A DNA stretch of 64,000 nucleotides from Dipylidium caninum. Its lineage: Eukaryota; Platyhelminthes; Cestoda; Cyclophyllidea; Dipylidiidae. The notes under the pieces were generated by a model that searched no databases, had not been told where the DNA came from, and saw only the letters and a program-made list of their open reading frames with translations. The translations under genes were made by a program, and so were the position numbers. Within the stretch, counting starts at the first letter, position 1. The number at the start of each line of letters is the position of its first letter. Below, piece by piece: positions 44,701 through 59,100 of the stretch. The stretch spans positions 62,001-126,000 of the forward strand of contig QEYB01000850.1 in NCBI GenBank assembly GCA_017562135.1, in the 5' to 3' direction.

Positions 44701-47700
44701 GTTTCACAATAAGGTCAGGCGTCTTACACTAGTTCACCTTGAAAATATTCAAAAAATCTCAATCTTGACAGTGTTTCGACAGACGGGGTGTGCATCCACC
44801 ATTAGTGCCTAGATGGCTTCTGGATTAGGGTCAAGGAAGTATTCCAAACCCTCGAATTTAATGTTTTTGTTAAGAATTAGTCAAGTTAGGGGAAGCTTAG
44901 TATTCTCGCTTCAAACATGGCACTAGTTGTCATTAGTACGCTTAACCTCTCTAATTTTCTCCCTCGCAGAGGCCACGCAACGGAGGCATGCGGAGGCATG
45001 GACGCCGGTGGTGGAGGTAGTGGAGCAGCTCTTTCACACAACGTTATCAGTTTCTCCGTAGCCATTAAACGCTGCTCTGAAATCCTCCTCTACAAGGCCA
45101 GTCTCTGCGTGCAGGAGCTCAATAGTGCACAGGAGGCAGTCACAGCAGAACTGCGCCGTCTCAGCGAGTCTTCGGAGGCGTGTATTAATGTGAGTTTTTC
45201 TTTGAGTTCAGGTTTAATTTTACCCGTTCAGTTGGGTCGTTTGTCTCTATGTGGAAGACGGAACCATTCGTCGTATTGCTACTTCTCACTTCGGTCTTTT
45301 GACGATTTCTTTTTTGTGACCACTTTGCGTCCTCGATTTTTCATTATTAGTTTCTTTTCATCCTTCTTGGTAAATATTGAGGCGTTTAGTTTTTTATAGG
45401 GATAAAAATAGCTTCCTGAGAGATCTTAGTGTCTCTAATTCCTTACTCTTTCCTAACAATCACTACTTTATCTCGGATACTTCACCTTCTTCGCTTCTGT
45501 TTCACGTTTATATTCGTAAAGAGGCTACAGACCTACCCGTAGTGCTGCGTAATAATCAGGAACGAGTTTTTTTATATTACATTCGCCCTTCATTATCCCC
45601 TCTCTCTGCATTCGCGAATGAATAATTTAAGGTTGATTAAAATTTCATCTTATTCTGTTATTCCTTGTTCGGCTGATTATTTTATTTACGTTCGAAATCT
45701 AACCCAAGTTCTCGGCTTTTCCCTCCATTCTTTTCTCCCGGCTATTTTTGGTTCATCTTGATGAAATGTGCAATTTTTACTGCCTTGACGGGGATAGTTT
45801 GAGTACTTTTCGTCCAACTATCCTTCCCTCTTTTGCTTGGACCCTCGTTTGGTGTGTATTAGCACCTCTACGGCCGGAAAAGTTTTTTTACCTTTTTACT
45901 TCGAAGCTATCGTCCCCTTTGCATTTATCCTCCCTTCCAACTTTTATCAAATGTCCTGTAAACAAAATTTGCCGTTTGGTTTATTGCCACTCCTCAATTT
46001 AATTCCTTTCTAACATTGAGATTTATTGCGTCGATTCGTGATTCCACGACTTCAATAGGTCATTAAGTAGTTAATTTGGTTAGATTTCGAGAAGGTTAAT
46101 TGCCTTGCAGAATTTGAAGTAGAAAGATAATAAAAATAAAATAAGTTTCTGATTTTATATCCTCTTGGTCTACAAAATTCCTTTTTGGCCAAAATTTGAG
46201 ACCACTTCTGCTCACCCTTTTTCTTCCATTTACTTTTTCCCTACAGTCAAATTGTTTTGAGCTCTTTTTTTTATCTGTCGCTCTTTTACTTATGCTAAGA
46301 ATCGTTCTTGTTTTAGAAAACTAAAGCGAACACATTCTTTTTTTTAGGGTGATAGTTTTATTGCAACAAAATTTATTCACTTTTACAAAAGGACTAATTA
46401 TCTGAAAAGTCATGAAATAGGCCTTTGCCGCTTTCATCTACGCTTTTTTTGTTTTTAACATTGCCTTACATGGGGCCAAACATTGTTATCTCGTTGCTTT
46501 CTAATTCAGCCTCTACTTCTTCATTCCTTACCCTCTTTTTGTAAGTTTTTTTTCAGGATCGGAACATTTAATAGTAGTAGCAATCTTGAATCGATGTTAT
46601 TTATTAATGTTACAATAGATTATGTCCCTCACTAGTTTCTTTTTTCCTTGTACCAAATACCCTTGCTCCTAATTTCTTTCCCCCACATCCTTGCTGCTTT
46701 TTGGAGTGACATTTCGTGTAACCTGTGGCAATAAACCCATCGAAAATGACATCATCTGAGAGCATTCCAGATATGCCGGTTATTACACGTAGCTGACCTT
46801 GGTGTGTCGTAACCCTCTTAGGCAAATCAGTTAAAATTTTCTTTCTCTTTCTCTTCACTCTTCCCTCTCAAGGAGTGCTATCTTTGCCCTACTTCTTATC
46901 CGCTTCTATGTGCAATTTTCATCGAACTCAAGACATACTAAAAATTTTTAGTCTTTCATTTCGTCTCCTCCCCTTTCAACCGCCATTTTCTTTCCTTATC
47001 AGTTAAATTGGTCATTCTTATACTTCTTTTACACACTGCGCTCAAATCAAAGGGAATTAGTTTTGCCCTGGTTTTTCATCCGTTTTTCTACTGTTGGTAT
47101 TCACGAAATAAGCAATTTCCTTAAAGTTTCATAAACTCTCCTGACCTAACTGAATGCCTCAAAAAGCCGAATCACTGCTTTAATTATGCCAAATTCCCCT
47201 AATATCTGTGTAAGCCTAGATGCCAAAACCTGATAAACTCTACTTCCTCCCCTTTATATCAATTAAACTAAAAGATGATTTCACTAGTGGAATGGTGCTA
47301 AATTCACTAAAAGTTTGTGAAACTTGACGTTATCTCTGGATTATGTTCTTTTGCATTAAGAATAGGTCATTTTCACTTTCTTGGACATATTCTCGGTCCT
47401 CTGGTTAGTGTCCTTCGCTTATCTCCCCTTTTCATAATGGCTCTAATGAACTCTTGGAAGAGGCCATCCCATGATTAGAAAGCCCTGCCACTTACTCTCA
47501 AAGTTATTTCCACTGTTGTCCGTGAGTGGATATGCGTAGTCGCTTTGAAAAATGTCCCATCGGAGGCCATTCTCTTATGTCACGAAAAATAATAAGATTT
47601 CCACAGCATCATCATTGTTAGTATAGTAAAAAATGACCTTCTACTTCTTCTTCCCATGGAAACATAAAAGCCATGAACACTGGTTACTGAGACATGGGCG

Positions 47701-50700
47701 AAGTGGGACGCTTGGCTAATCTTTCGAGTCATATGCATAATGCATGTGACGGTTAAACGCCAGTGCTAATGCTTTGACCCCTTTCAGCCAGTGGAAGTCG
47801 AAGATGCCACTTTTATACCAGAAAATATAATTTTAACGGTCATTTCAGAATCGTTCAATGTGGATGTGTGAGTTAAGGTCAAAGCGATACTGAGAGAGCA
47901 GTGTCGCCTTCTTCCAAGCTTCGCAGTTAACATGATGAAAACAATTGCGTCGTTTCTATGCCACAATCAATCCGCCTGGTAACCACATGAAAGGGATTGG
48001 ATTACGGTTGTTGGGGTATTATTGTGATGAGGTCTGCGATGGAATCTGATTAGGTGGTTATTAGTGCCAAAAATCGCTCCGGCGGATTATGAGGGTATAA
48101 TCTCTTCGAGAACTCGGAATTAACTATGTTCCAGGTTTGGTTTAAGTGAGCTACTGCTTAAAATGCAACCGTCTCTTCGATCAGTGACGGTCTTAATGAG
48201 AATTTCTCACCAAATCGAATTGACGAGACTGTCCTCTTATGTGACATTTCTTCAACTTTTCTGGTTAAATTTGTTTTCTGCTTTTATATTGTCATCTTAA
48301 CCTCTAAGGTGAAACAATGCCATACGGATATTTTTTACATCTGCCCAATTGGCAACATAATAAAGTCGCAAATAACCTCGTCTCTCCACTCGCCTGTTTT
48401 CCATTGTCAAACAGTTACGCGAGCTTTCGGGTGATTTATAAATTAAGGAGACCGTTTTTTCCTCTCTGATGTGGTATTACCACGTAGATGCGGCGGAGAG
48501 CTATGAGAACGTCTCTGAGACCACGTCGCTATTCGCGTAGGGACTGCACACCGGAAGCTGAAAAGACGGAATGCATAGTAAAGCACAAGTCGGCATTAGT
48601 ATTACTCACTTCCAAAGCTATTGAAACTTTTAGGATTTTACGACTTCCATCATAATACTTTCGAGTGAATGGCCTTCTTTAACTTGGATGACAACTGAGT
48701 GTTTCTCAACGCTTTAGCGTCTATATTGGGAGGAAATCGTATTTGGCGTGATTTAATTCATTACGCCTTGCAAACTGGCGTTGAGGGCATTTTTACTTCG
48801 GTGCGGTGGATTTACTTTGGACCCACATAACCCCATAGGTTCAAATTCGTTGTTCCTTGGACAGAGTAAGTCAAATTTTGTGTAAAGGCTGGTCATTCAC
48901 TTTCCATTTCCACTATGCCCAACAGATTATAATTCCCAAACCTGTCACTTGATGACACTATTACTCTTAGCAACAAACTTATTTCCATATTTACACGTCC
49001 TGTAAACGTCATCATCACAATTATGTGACATTTTGACGTCTTGTAAATTGCTGTCTGGTGTGTCTACTGCACTCGCAGTTGTAAACAGATATCGAGAATA
49101 ACCTTTGAGAAAATTAGATTTTGAGGATGTACGCAATATTCTTTAATATCTTGACGAAATCAACTGCCACTAATTTTGTTATGCCTCATAACGGAGTTTG
49201 GTCTAAGTTTTAAGGTCCTACACCCCAGTCCATAGGCCTTACCGCTATCTCGTGGGTTTGTCCCTGAAGCAGTGGCAAAAGCCTTCCTTAACGTCCCATC
49301 ATCTTCTACATTTATGACTAGACGACAAGAACTAGGATTTTTTTTCTCTTCCACGACTTTTCTTAGCGGTATTTCGGAACAAATTACTTAGCTGGTGTTA
49401 ATTTTAGTGAAGCAGAAAAAGGGAAGTGCAGTAGCAATTAACTTATTCATTATTTCCATGTTTTGACGAAGTTTTTACCGCACTTCTCTTTCTTCTCCCT
49501 TAATGGAACACCTCCATTCTACGCGTGTTACACCGAATCGCTTTACACAATTCCGAATGAGTAAACGGAAATGGAGGGCACTTTGGTTGCGTGACGCTTG
49601 ATTAACGGCGGAAAGCTTAAAAAAGCTTCTACTCAGTTATTCCATTCCATTCCTTTCCCTTGCTCTCATATGTTTTTATCTCTCAACCATCCTCCTTCTC
49701 TTGAAACCTATTTTTAGTCTCTCTTCGTGAACACGCATTTCATTCGCATGCTTTTGAAGTGTCGATGAGGCGTGAATTAGGCTAATCATCACGAAATATT
49801 CACCTTGTGGGTCTAAACGAATATTAAATTAAATGACACTTGCCTGTTGCAATTCCTGCGGTCTCTTTTTAACAAACGGTCAAAGTGTCTAACTCTTTCC
49901 CCAGCTACCTATTCGTGTGTGTAAGTGCGTGTTGTTTGAAGTCAGTCCTAATCACTCACCCTTAGTCCTACAAAAACACGGTGAGGATGATGATATTCAC
50001 TAGAAACCTAGTGGTTGGTGTCAGCTGTGGCTTAAGTGATTCACCTAGCTTGTGTGTGGGGATAAGCCGAGAAGCGAAAACCTCGTGAAGGAGAGCCTCT
50101 GTTAATAATCCCTGTTTACTGTGCCATTTGGCGGGCTGTTTGCTTTTAATCGGCAGATTTGAGGATTTTTAAGGCTATATGGCTTATTTATCTTTTGCCT
50201 ATTTTTGCCAGCCGCCTGGAAAGTCGGCACTCTCGAAACCTCGTGCTGTCTAATATTCATTGCCATGGTCTGTCGGCTAACTCCCTTTAAAGTATTCTCG
50301 TTATTTCATGCATTTTAACTCCGTCTAAGGATATATATATATACGTGGAAAACCATAATAACTTCCTAAATAGGAGAATTTAGTGAATCACTTTAGTTAG
50401 AACTTTTTATGTAACAGTACAAGGCAAAGAATTTAACATGCCTCCACATGTTACACGCTGTGTTGAATTAGCAAACCGTTAAAATTCACAAGTGTATGTG
50501 TAAACATACCTTTTTAATCTCCAATAGCCTTCATTTTTCTTCACCTACGCCTGCCTTTACCACATCCTCAATCCCCGTAAGTTGCGCGAATTGGCTTGGA
50601 GATGCCGTCTGCTTTGTATTGCCGAACCACCTTGTTAGCCTATCGTCTTTTTCCGCTCACAGAGTGGACGATAAATGTAAACCTCGTGGCAGGAAGTACG

Positions 50701-53700
50701 GCATTCTGTGCAAGTATATTAGCTCATCTATCCTGACCAATGTCGCACCAAGGTTGCTTAACACTGATTTTTTTTGAAGGCCCATTGCACTGGCAGTTGA
50801 AAGTTTCACTAGCAGTGCTATTGTGTCTACTTGACATTGCAAACTCATTCACTGTCTGATTGACGCAAACAACCAAGAGATCTCATTGTCTTAAGACTGC
50901 GATCATCTTCTTAACTCCACAACACTTTTTATGACGTATCAGGCGGTCCAGACCGAGTTTTTTTACCAATTCAATGGGCTGTACACTTCATATGTCCTTT
51001 AATATGAATAAGTTGTTACATCCTCCTGAGTTGGTTCTCGATTAATTTACTTCGATCATTGCTATTATCATTTTGACTGGGTAAGATTGTCACCAATGTC
51101 AATGGCTCCGGTGGATGTGACGAAATCATTGGGCTAATTCCGCTCTTCTGTTTGGTCAACATGGCTCATACCCTCAAATTATGATTTTTACTAGGGGAGA
51201 ATGGAAGAGGGGAGGAATGTGGGTGCGTAGTCACATTCCTCGACTCAACACTTTCCCACACTCTAATCCACTAATAGTAGTAAAAGGCTTTAAAGTGTCA
51301 CTTTTACTCCCCTCTTTCCCTTTCCCCCGTTTTATTAGTAGTGAGCATAAATCTGGCTCTGGTTCAAATGTTGTGATCCGTCTCGTATAATACTCCTCTA
51401 AAATAGGGAAAACCATCGAGATCCTAGTTTAATACTCACTTCTATTTATAATATCACTATTGTGTGTGTGTGTGTGTGTGAAATCTCCCTCAAGTGTGAA
51501 CCGAGATTACTTAGGTTGTGATTAGTGAAGTAACTACCAAAAATACTTCATTTAGCCCCGCTTTTTCATCAGCGGCAAGCTCGTTAGACACAACAATACT
51601 TAGCAAAAAGAAAGTTATTTATGGAGATGTTATTGGCAGGAAAAGTGTAGCCTCGTTATTATTAAACACGAACACGACGTGTCACATTTGTTTTGTTGGC
51701 AGCTTATTACGCTTAGAAAGAGTGGAATGATGACCTCGTGCCTCCCCCCCCCGCGCCCCCGCGTATGATTGGAGTGCGACAAAAGTAGAAAGAATCCTCG
51801 AAATTCAGTAAATATTTGGAGCCCCGATGATCTGGGGACGCTCATGGCATATTCGAGGGGTTTTAAATCCTCTCAATGTCATTCTTCTATTCTGCGAAAT
51901 TGTGAGGTATTCAATCGGAATGCATTCAAGCCAAGTTTATCCCAACAATATATTTTTTTAGGAATAGCAAAGTCAGCAGTAGAGAATGTTAAACTTTGGG
52001 ATAGACTGGATAATTCCTTACCCATGTATTAAAATGCGAGATGTGCCTTAGCCTCATTCTTCATTTTTACTTTCTGACTTTTGTTGTTGTCTTTTTATAA
52101 ATTTGGCCTCGCAAAGTCGAGATTCCAACAATGCCTGTTTTGCGCTCCGCCCATTCATTTGTCTTCACTTGATGGTTTCATGCAAATATATACCTGTTGA
52201 GCTCCTTATTCCAATTCTTTTGCATCAAGATTGTTTGCAGTTCAAATTTTCATTGCTTACGATTTATTATTAGGTAGATGTAGGAGGTAGATGATGACCG
52301 ACTTAGTCAACATGCAAGACTTTTGGCGACTGCTTTCCACATTGATGCTTAGCCCGGCCTCTACGTGACCCAATTTGTAGTTAGCAGAAAGTGGCAAACC
52401 CGAAAGCACAACTTTCCTCGATTCACATTATCTCTAGCGTTTTTCCACTTGGTTTCCGTGTTATTAGATAAGGTTATTTTGTGACATTTTCGTGTCTGAA
52501 GGGTAAAGTACTGACGCATTCCTCATGCCATATTTTACTGCCTGACTTCTGCTTTTCTCAATTACTCCGCCTGGTTAGAGGCTATGTCATAGACGCTGTA
52601 GTTGTCTAAATTTATGAGAACACATTCTTCGTCCTAGATTTTAATGGGCATGAACAGGAAAATGATCTGCATAACAGTAGGTAAATCGCTTAACATGCGT
52701 TCTTCTCTCCCTCTCGATCCGGTGAAGGACTAATCGGGATGCCTTTGTACGCATACACCAGAGAGACCCGAGGGGAAGAGGCTTTGTACACTTGGAGTAC
52801 ATGCGTTTGTGTGTTTATTTGTTGTGTTGTAACGCTAATGAGGTCCCCTCATCTCCAGCACATAAAAAATTCAGTAGGTCGACAGATAATCAACTCGACG
52901 ACTGATTCTGCTTTGATCTGACTGGTATCATACTGAATCCACCGAGTGATGCTTGAATTCCGCGCGTTTTCTTTCATTACATTTACACCACTGTTATGTT
53001 TCTTCCCTTTTACCATAATTCTTATGGAAAGAAGTTGGTAATCATAATAGGTAATCTCAGAAAAATTTTTTAATGTTATTTGCGCTGATGTTCTTGTAAG
53101 AATAATGATTAAGTACACATCTACAAAGCATAAATTAAAAAAAATGGGATACTACTAACAGAACCGTATGGTTTCATCATGTAGGTTATCGAGACCGATC
53201 CATTTGCAAAACCATGCCTGTTGTCGTTAATGGGAGCGAAATTTAGATTCGACGGGGTAAATGGGTGGAACAAGGGATGCTGTCTCTTTTTTAAATGTGA
53301 GGAAGCCGTTCCTACTTTGTGTAGGACCAGCTTTGTTATTAGAGGAAACGTCTAGAAATCAGGCAATTGAATGCGTGCAGTCGTGGCAAGATGCCTTATT
53401 CAGGGGTTTAGATAAAGCATTCTAAATGAGGTTCCTGAGACCGTTTCTTATTGTGTTTGTAGGGAGTTAAATCACTGGCCTAACTGAAACAGTTATTCTT
53501 GTACTTACAATGGATTTATTTTCTCGCATTAATTGCCCGTAAAAAACAAGTTTGTTACATTTTTTTTAAAATGACATCCCATTTGATGGAAGTGTCGTCT
53601 CCCATCGTGAGTAGAAGTTGTTGAATTTTTGTGAAATCATCTAGGATAAGTTCAGTTCACCTACTAGTACTTTTAGTCATCAGATCGTGTGTACGTTCCG

Positions 53701-56111
53701 CGTGAACGATAGTGTGATGAAGTACTTTTCACGGGAATATCCTCTTGTCTTTTTTATGCGCTAGTTTCTTCCTTGAAGACTAGTGCAGGTGCTTATCTTC
53801 GCTCCGTTCTTGTAGTAGTCGACCAAAGTAGTTTGATTAACCACTATTTTACATTTTTTTGGAGGTATTCACAAATATCTACACCATTAGCCCAACTCAA
53901 TTCGGCCAATTCTCCTCCAGCTTAATGCAGTCAACTATCCGCATAAAATATGATGGCTTATTCATTGTTTTGGCTTTATAATAAGTTGAGTAGTGATTCC
54001 GCTCATTTCTTTAGCATCCCTGTTCTTTACCCATCCCACACCTCGATTTACAGCTTTCATCCTAATTAATTGTTTCATCATCTTAGTTTGAGATAAACGT
54101 TTAATATAAATGTCCACGGCATTTTCTACCAATCACATACTCCGGCTACAACCGGATTAACTGCCTTGATTGGTTACTTTAATAACATTTAATCCAGCTG
54201 TTTTAATCACTCCAATTTCGTTCCCTACCTCTGATAAAGTTTGTATTATTACCTTAGTTGCAACTACTTTCTCACCCAAGGGCATTACAGACGGTACTTT
54301 AGTTAAATCTCTACCTAATTATTTGCCAATATAAAGTGCTTTCCTTTGGGAATTCTTAGATACACTTCGTAAAAGGATTAAAGCATAGTAAATAAGCCGC
54401 ATTTTATGGCTCCGGTGACAAGAACTATGTAAGTTTTCTGGCCGATAGGTGAATATTCCGATGAGCTAACTCATTTCTTGCATAGTAGAATGGACAAAGA
54501 CAATCCTGCCCAGTTATGATGGTCGATCTTTCTCAGAAACCGGTCTTTCACCGAGTAAATCCTTGTTTTGGACAAAAATTTATCTTTGGTTAATTGAATT
54601 ATGAAGCGGTGTCTTCACTCAAATATTTGGACAAATACTTGGTTTCCTTTTTTTTTAAATAAACGCCCTATCTTCATTTCCTAAAATCCTATGTGTATCT
54701 TTTTCTGAATTTTGCGCGAAATTTAAAAGTATTCAATTTAATTTGAAAGTCAATCATAACCTCCTCACACATTCCTCGGGCCACTTTTTTGCCATCGCCA
54801 TATTTTTCTCTTCCCCTTGGCGGTATTTCTAACTCCCCACCCGCTCCTTGTGTATTTATCAATTAAGGGGACGCGATGGATCACCGTTTCACTGCATTAG
54901 AAATCTCATCTTAACATTTTTATACGTTATCTCATCGTCAACTTTTGTCGCGTAATTATTGAAGTTTCAGAGATGTCATGGTGGAATTGATAAATTCCTT
55001 TTTTTTTCAGGAAAAAAATAGCATATTACGAATAATCATTGTTGCTACGTTTATGCAATTTATTTGTTTTTATGAGGTGTTCTAAGTCTATGTATATAAG
55101 ATAAGAATATTCACTTAATAGGAATATTCTAAGGCAAATATTATGGCTTTCTGAGGTTTCATTTATGCTTATCCCTTTTTCGTGGCTTCCCAGTGATATT
55201 AAATTCCAAGTAATCTGGCCTCTACTATCATTCCAGACGCTATTCTGGCTCATATGCTTGGGTTGGAAGGGAATTCTTAAAAAAAACAATAATATTTTAC
55301 GTTCTTTGGTAGCAATCATATACGGGAACAACAGTAATATCTTTTCACTTGCTAATGATTCCAGGACTATTGCGTCGACCAGTGGGTATAGTTTTTTAGG
55401 AAGGCGAATTTTTAAGAGCTCTACTTTCAGACTCAGTGACTGATCACTTGGTTTTTTTTCTCAATTTGAAACTTAGACTCCTACTTCCTCTGAATTTCGG
55501 CCGGATTTTTTCTTAGTTCTAAAACTTTCCCTTAATCCCTTTTTGGGACTCTTATTGTTAAGTATTTGATAAAACTAATTTATGAAGTTTAACGACGGCA
55601 GTTGCGAAAATATTTAACTGTGTACTATTTCCTCTGGACTCAATTTTTATCAAATCCTTATTGAAAACAATTGAGCTATTTTGGTGACAATGATCAGAAA
55701 AGAGTAGCAGAAGATTTATCCCTTTGGCTTGTCCTTTTCCCCTCAGGGCATAATAATTACCACATTCTTTTTGCCTTTCCTCGGATTTCCTACTTGTCTT
55801 TTTCTCCTCAACTTCCTCTCATTGTGTCCTCTAACTCTATTCCTTAAGACACTTATGCACATTTCTTAGTCGGTAGTTAAAGAACAATTATGGGCACCCT
55901 TGTTAAATTTTTTGCTTTAATCTCTCCATTACAGGCGGCTGAGTCCAGTTTTGCGGAGATTCGAGCCTTGGTTGAACAGCGGCAGGCGGAGGTGATGCAG
56001 AGCATCCGACGCATCAGCGAGGAAAAGCGACGTGCCTTAGAAGACCAACTGGCTCTTATCGAGTCGGAACGTAGTCTAGTGCGTGAACAGTGCGACCGAC
56101 TGAATACTTTG
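38594..56111 (+). CDS. TRIM-type RING/B-box/coiled-coil E3 ubiquitin ligase, 5' four exons
   Basis: Exons 38594-38767, 41516-41751, 44970-45189 and 55935-56111 splice in phase (0, 2, 0, 0) to 269 residues; the gene continues beyond 56111. RING finger C3HC4: C23, C26, C42, H44, C47, C50, C66, C69, split by the first intron. B-box: C109, H112, C120, C123, C128, C131, H139 and probably C144, split by the second intron. Then a Gly-rich spacer and a coiled coil (SVAIKRCSEILLYKASLCVQ, RRISEEKRRALEDQLALIES). TRIM proteins transfer ubiquitin from an E2 bound by the RING to substrates bound by a C-terminal domain. The order and motifs such as FIVNQLLDLM recall Drosophila Thin/abba and C. elegans NHL-1 (NHL-repeat TRIMs), but no NHL repeats were found in the window. 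The ATG follows the acceptor CATTTAG. Introns are 2,748, 3,218 and 10,745 bp. Confidence 0.85.
38768..41515 (+). other. Intron 1 of the TRIM-type gene
   Basis: 2.75 kb, T-rich on the plus strand. Short ORFs at 39900-40479 and 40541-40844 lack splice-site or family support. No mobile element recognised. Confidence 0.6.
41516..41751 (+). CDS. TRIM-type gene, exon 2 (residues 59-137), RING end and B-box
   Basis: Acceptor CATAATAG, donor CG|GTGAGC, phase 2. Encodes MRCPICRETILVPRG, FPPAFIVNQLLDLMASQRR and the B-box core HPSQELLFCETCDVIFCPDC. Confidence 0.9.
41752..44969 (+). other. Intron 2 of the TRIM-type gene
   Basis: 3.2 kb without an ORF or repeat I can assign. It ends in a strong pyrimidine tract and CTCGCAG. 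Confidence 0.6.
44970..45189 (+). CDS. TRIM-type gene, exon 3 (residues 137-210), B-box end and coiled coil
   Basis: Acceptor CCCTCGCAG, donor AAT|GTGAGT, phase 0. Encodes GHATEAC, a Gly-rich spacer and VIPF-like SFSVAIKRCSEILLYKASLC, then QEAVTAELRRLSESSEACIN. Confidence 0.9.
50331..50343. repeat. (AT)n microsatellite
   Basis: Short uninterrupted AT run of 13 bp. Confidence 0.7.
51461..51480. repeat. (TG)10 microsatellite
   Basis: Ten uninterrupted TG units inside intron 3 of the TRIM-type gene. Confidence 0.95.
55935..56111 (+). CDS. TRIM-type gene, exon 4 (residues 211-269), coiled coil
   Basis: Phase 0 at both ends, acceptor TCCATTACAG, donor TTG|GTAAGT. Encodes AAESSFAEIRALVEQRQAEV, RRISEEKRRALEDQLALIES and VREQCDRLNTL. 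The strong donor shows that more exons follow. Confidence 0.9.
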
Positions 56112-59100
56112 GTAAGTTTACCTCTTTCCATCCTCTTCTTCCCGCTCTGTTACTAAAGTGATGTTGATTAATCAAACTGAGGAACGTTGAAGTCAAGTGG
56201 GAGTTGTTAGTGCTTTAAAAACCAAATTTCTGATTCTCCCTAACAAGTAGTATTGACGCTCTCGTACGCAGGGTGACGTTTAGCTATCATTAGCTATCAC
56301 ATGTCAACTCCGGTATCCGCTTTGAAGTGTCCCTTGTGACGGACACAATTTCGTACGAATGGCGGTACCACCACTGAATTCTACTGGCTCAAATAATTAT
56401 GCTCCCATTCCTTTATTTTACTTTTGCTAAGTCTTACACCAGTAAAGTCGGCAATATTTTCCCCAAACCCCTCAAAATTTCCTAAGGGTCCTACAACTTG
56501 GGAGGCACTGATGTTGATTTACGGTTTATTTGCTGGGATTCAGGCCTTCTTTTTTGTCATTTATCTCGTTCATAATGGCCCCATAGCAGTTTTCTTGCAT
56601 CCAGTTCATACGTAATCTTAGCATTCCATCACACGTATAATAAGCAGAACCTCGTCTTAAAAAGTGTAATAAATTTGACTTAATGCATGTAAGTGTTTGG
56701 TGAAACAGCCGATGATATTTCCTGCCACATCAACTATGTGGTAGTGCTGAAAGTTGCTTTGATGCACTAACAGCCATTGGGCGTTATTACTTCCGCCAAA
56801 ACTCAACCACCTACATTACCGACGGGTTCTCTCGCTATAAGGATGGTTTATAGGCAAAATAACGCTATAGTTCGTTCGAAGTCCTCTTATTTGCAATATT
56901 TTTATTTAGTTTTGTTAACCGCTGTTAAGGTTAATAATGGTTAAAGAGAACTAGCAAATGAGAATTGCCCAACTTCCCGGTTATCCCCCGAATTTGTCTA
57001 TCTTTCGTTTGTCACGGTTGTCAGTGGAGATTGAATCCGTTGATCCGAATGTCCGGAAGGAGGGTGATAGGACTTACAATACCCTAAATCCCAGATGATT
57101 GGCATGAAGGAGGGTGTGAGACCGTTTTGGTGTTGACGCCTTGTCTACCTATCGTCACACTCCTTCATACCTCAGCAATCGGACATTCACCTTCTTGTTT
57201 TCCTCATTCGCTACTTATTTTGTGCATTCTAAAACTGGTGGTGTCCTCGTTATACTCTTCATTTAAGTAAAAATAGGTGATTTCTCTTCCATGTCGGCCT
57301 CTCTTTTAATGTGCGTTCGTCTTTGTTTGTTCGAATGATGAAACCACCGATGCGCATCATCCTAGCTGGTGATGATTGGTGACAGCTCATACGTCTAGTA
57401 CACCAGTTCTTCTTTGTTACATCACTCAAGTATTCAACTGACAGATCACTGGGTGTAAAATCGCTTTGTCGGGTATAGTGAAACCAAGATGGACAGAATA
57501 CTCCTTACGAAACTCCGTGGATGCTTATAACAGACTAAATGAGGTCAGTTGACATTTTTTGTACTTTAAAAACAAGCTTGCACTCTCTAACACATTCAAC
57601 GTTACGATTACTCCGATAAAATCGCGGCTTGTGTACATTTTTCGGGAATATAAGGAATACTAGGGCATCAAGTGTTGCAGCCGCATTGTTGACGCCTACC
57701 CCTTTAGTAAAATTCCCCGCCGCCGAATTTGCTTTATCCACCCAACATCAGTGGCTCACACATGAATGTGTTGTGTGTTTGTAGGTTGCAGTTGATGTTC
57801 CCTGGTGGTCGGACCAAGTACTTGTACTAAGACATTGTGCCATGTCAATGACCCATACCCTCAAGCTATAGATATATGAGATTATGAGGCAGTGAAGGCG
57901 ATAAGTCCTCCGGAATTGTTCTTTAATAAAATAGTTTCACGAGAAGACAGACCTTTCACTAACGTATTCTCCTTTTTCCTCTTTGTCTGCGTTTTACCAC
58001 TTATGAAACTACTCTGATGGCATATAGGAATCTAACCTGTACAGTCAATGGACAGTTGTTCTGGTGTGAGTGGTTCATCGTCCCAGACCTACAAGTATCC
58101 ACGTTTTTGGGGGTATTTACGCCTTCATCGAATGATAAATCTCTTATTTATCTGAGACTTTGTGTGTGTGCTGAACATTAGTCGACAGAACTTGGCTCTT
58201 GAATTGTTAACTTGGAGCCATAACTATCAATGTCATCATCGATGTACGACAATAAATTTAACATCATGAGGCCGTTTGCCTTATGATGAATCTCTGTATG
58301 TCTAGTTTAACACTCCCCGCCTCCATCTATACTAAGCTTGTTGCGTACATCTTACAACTGTGACGTAAATTGCTACTACCGTAAATTGTCTACTACCGAT
58401 AAAAGGTTATCACACCTATCATTTACCGTTTCTGCCTCTGGAATCACAAACGGGGCGCTTTCCAGGCTTACTGAAATACAAACTAAATTATTTGTAAATT
58501 CTCAATGCCAAAAGTAGGTTTTAGATTGACTACATAAGTTAACTGTATTAAATTAGGATTGATAAAATTATCAGGTATCATCGCTTAATACATAAGAATA
58601 TTATCTACATTTGTTGGATTTTCGCTTTTTAAGCCTTCACCTTCATTCGCGTTCAAACCTGATTTTCACCTTTACTCGATTCACAAAATCTGAAGGCCAC
58701 ATTATCTGCCACGCACTTTCACTGACAGTCATTTACCATAAGAATGCCTCGGAATCAGAGCTCTAAAAGCTTAGTTTATGACTATCCCGCTAAAGGCAAA
58801 ACATTTTTCCTGGGCGCGACTCAAAGCTACTTCGTTTAATGTTATTTACTTAGCCAAAATCTCGACTTCTTCTCTAACAATAGGCGTCCCCTTTCCCATT
58901 CTTTTACGCACAATGGGAAACGGCCTTCATTGCAAAAAGTTCGAAGGAACAAAACTATTTCTCCACAAAGGCAGACTTATTTTAGGGTATATCATTTATT
59001 TTCCGTTGATAGAAGGATCAAGTGACTCAGTTGGTCACTAGGGCTCTTAGTTAGTTATGTATGCAAACTCTGCATGTGCTGGTAAACCCGTCTTTTTCTG

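Larger units (their letters stand above)
45190..55934 (+). other. Intron 3 of the TRIM-type gene (10.7 kb)
   Basis: The longest intron in the window, strongly T/pyrimidine-rich on the plus strand. It contains microsatellites at 50331-50343 and 51461-51480. I saw no nested gene, no transposase motif and no reverse-transcriptase motif. Numerous ORFs of 60-90 codons look like chance frames. Confidence 0.55.

Noticed and set aside
45190..55934. Possible nested gene or retroelement within the 10.7-kb intron
   Set aside because: No reverse transcriptase, integrase, transposase or conserved domain motif recognised in any frame; ORFs are short and without splice support.
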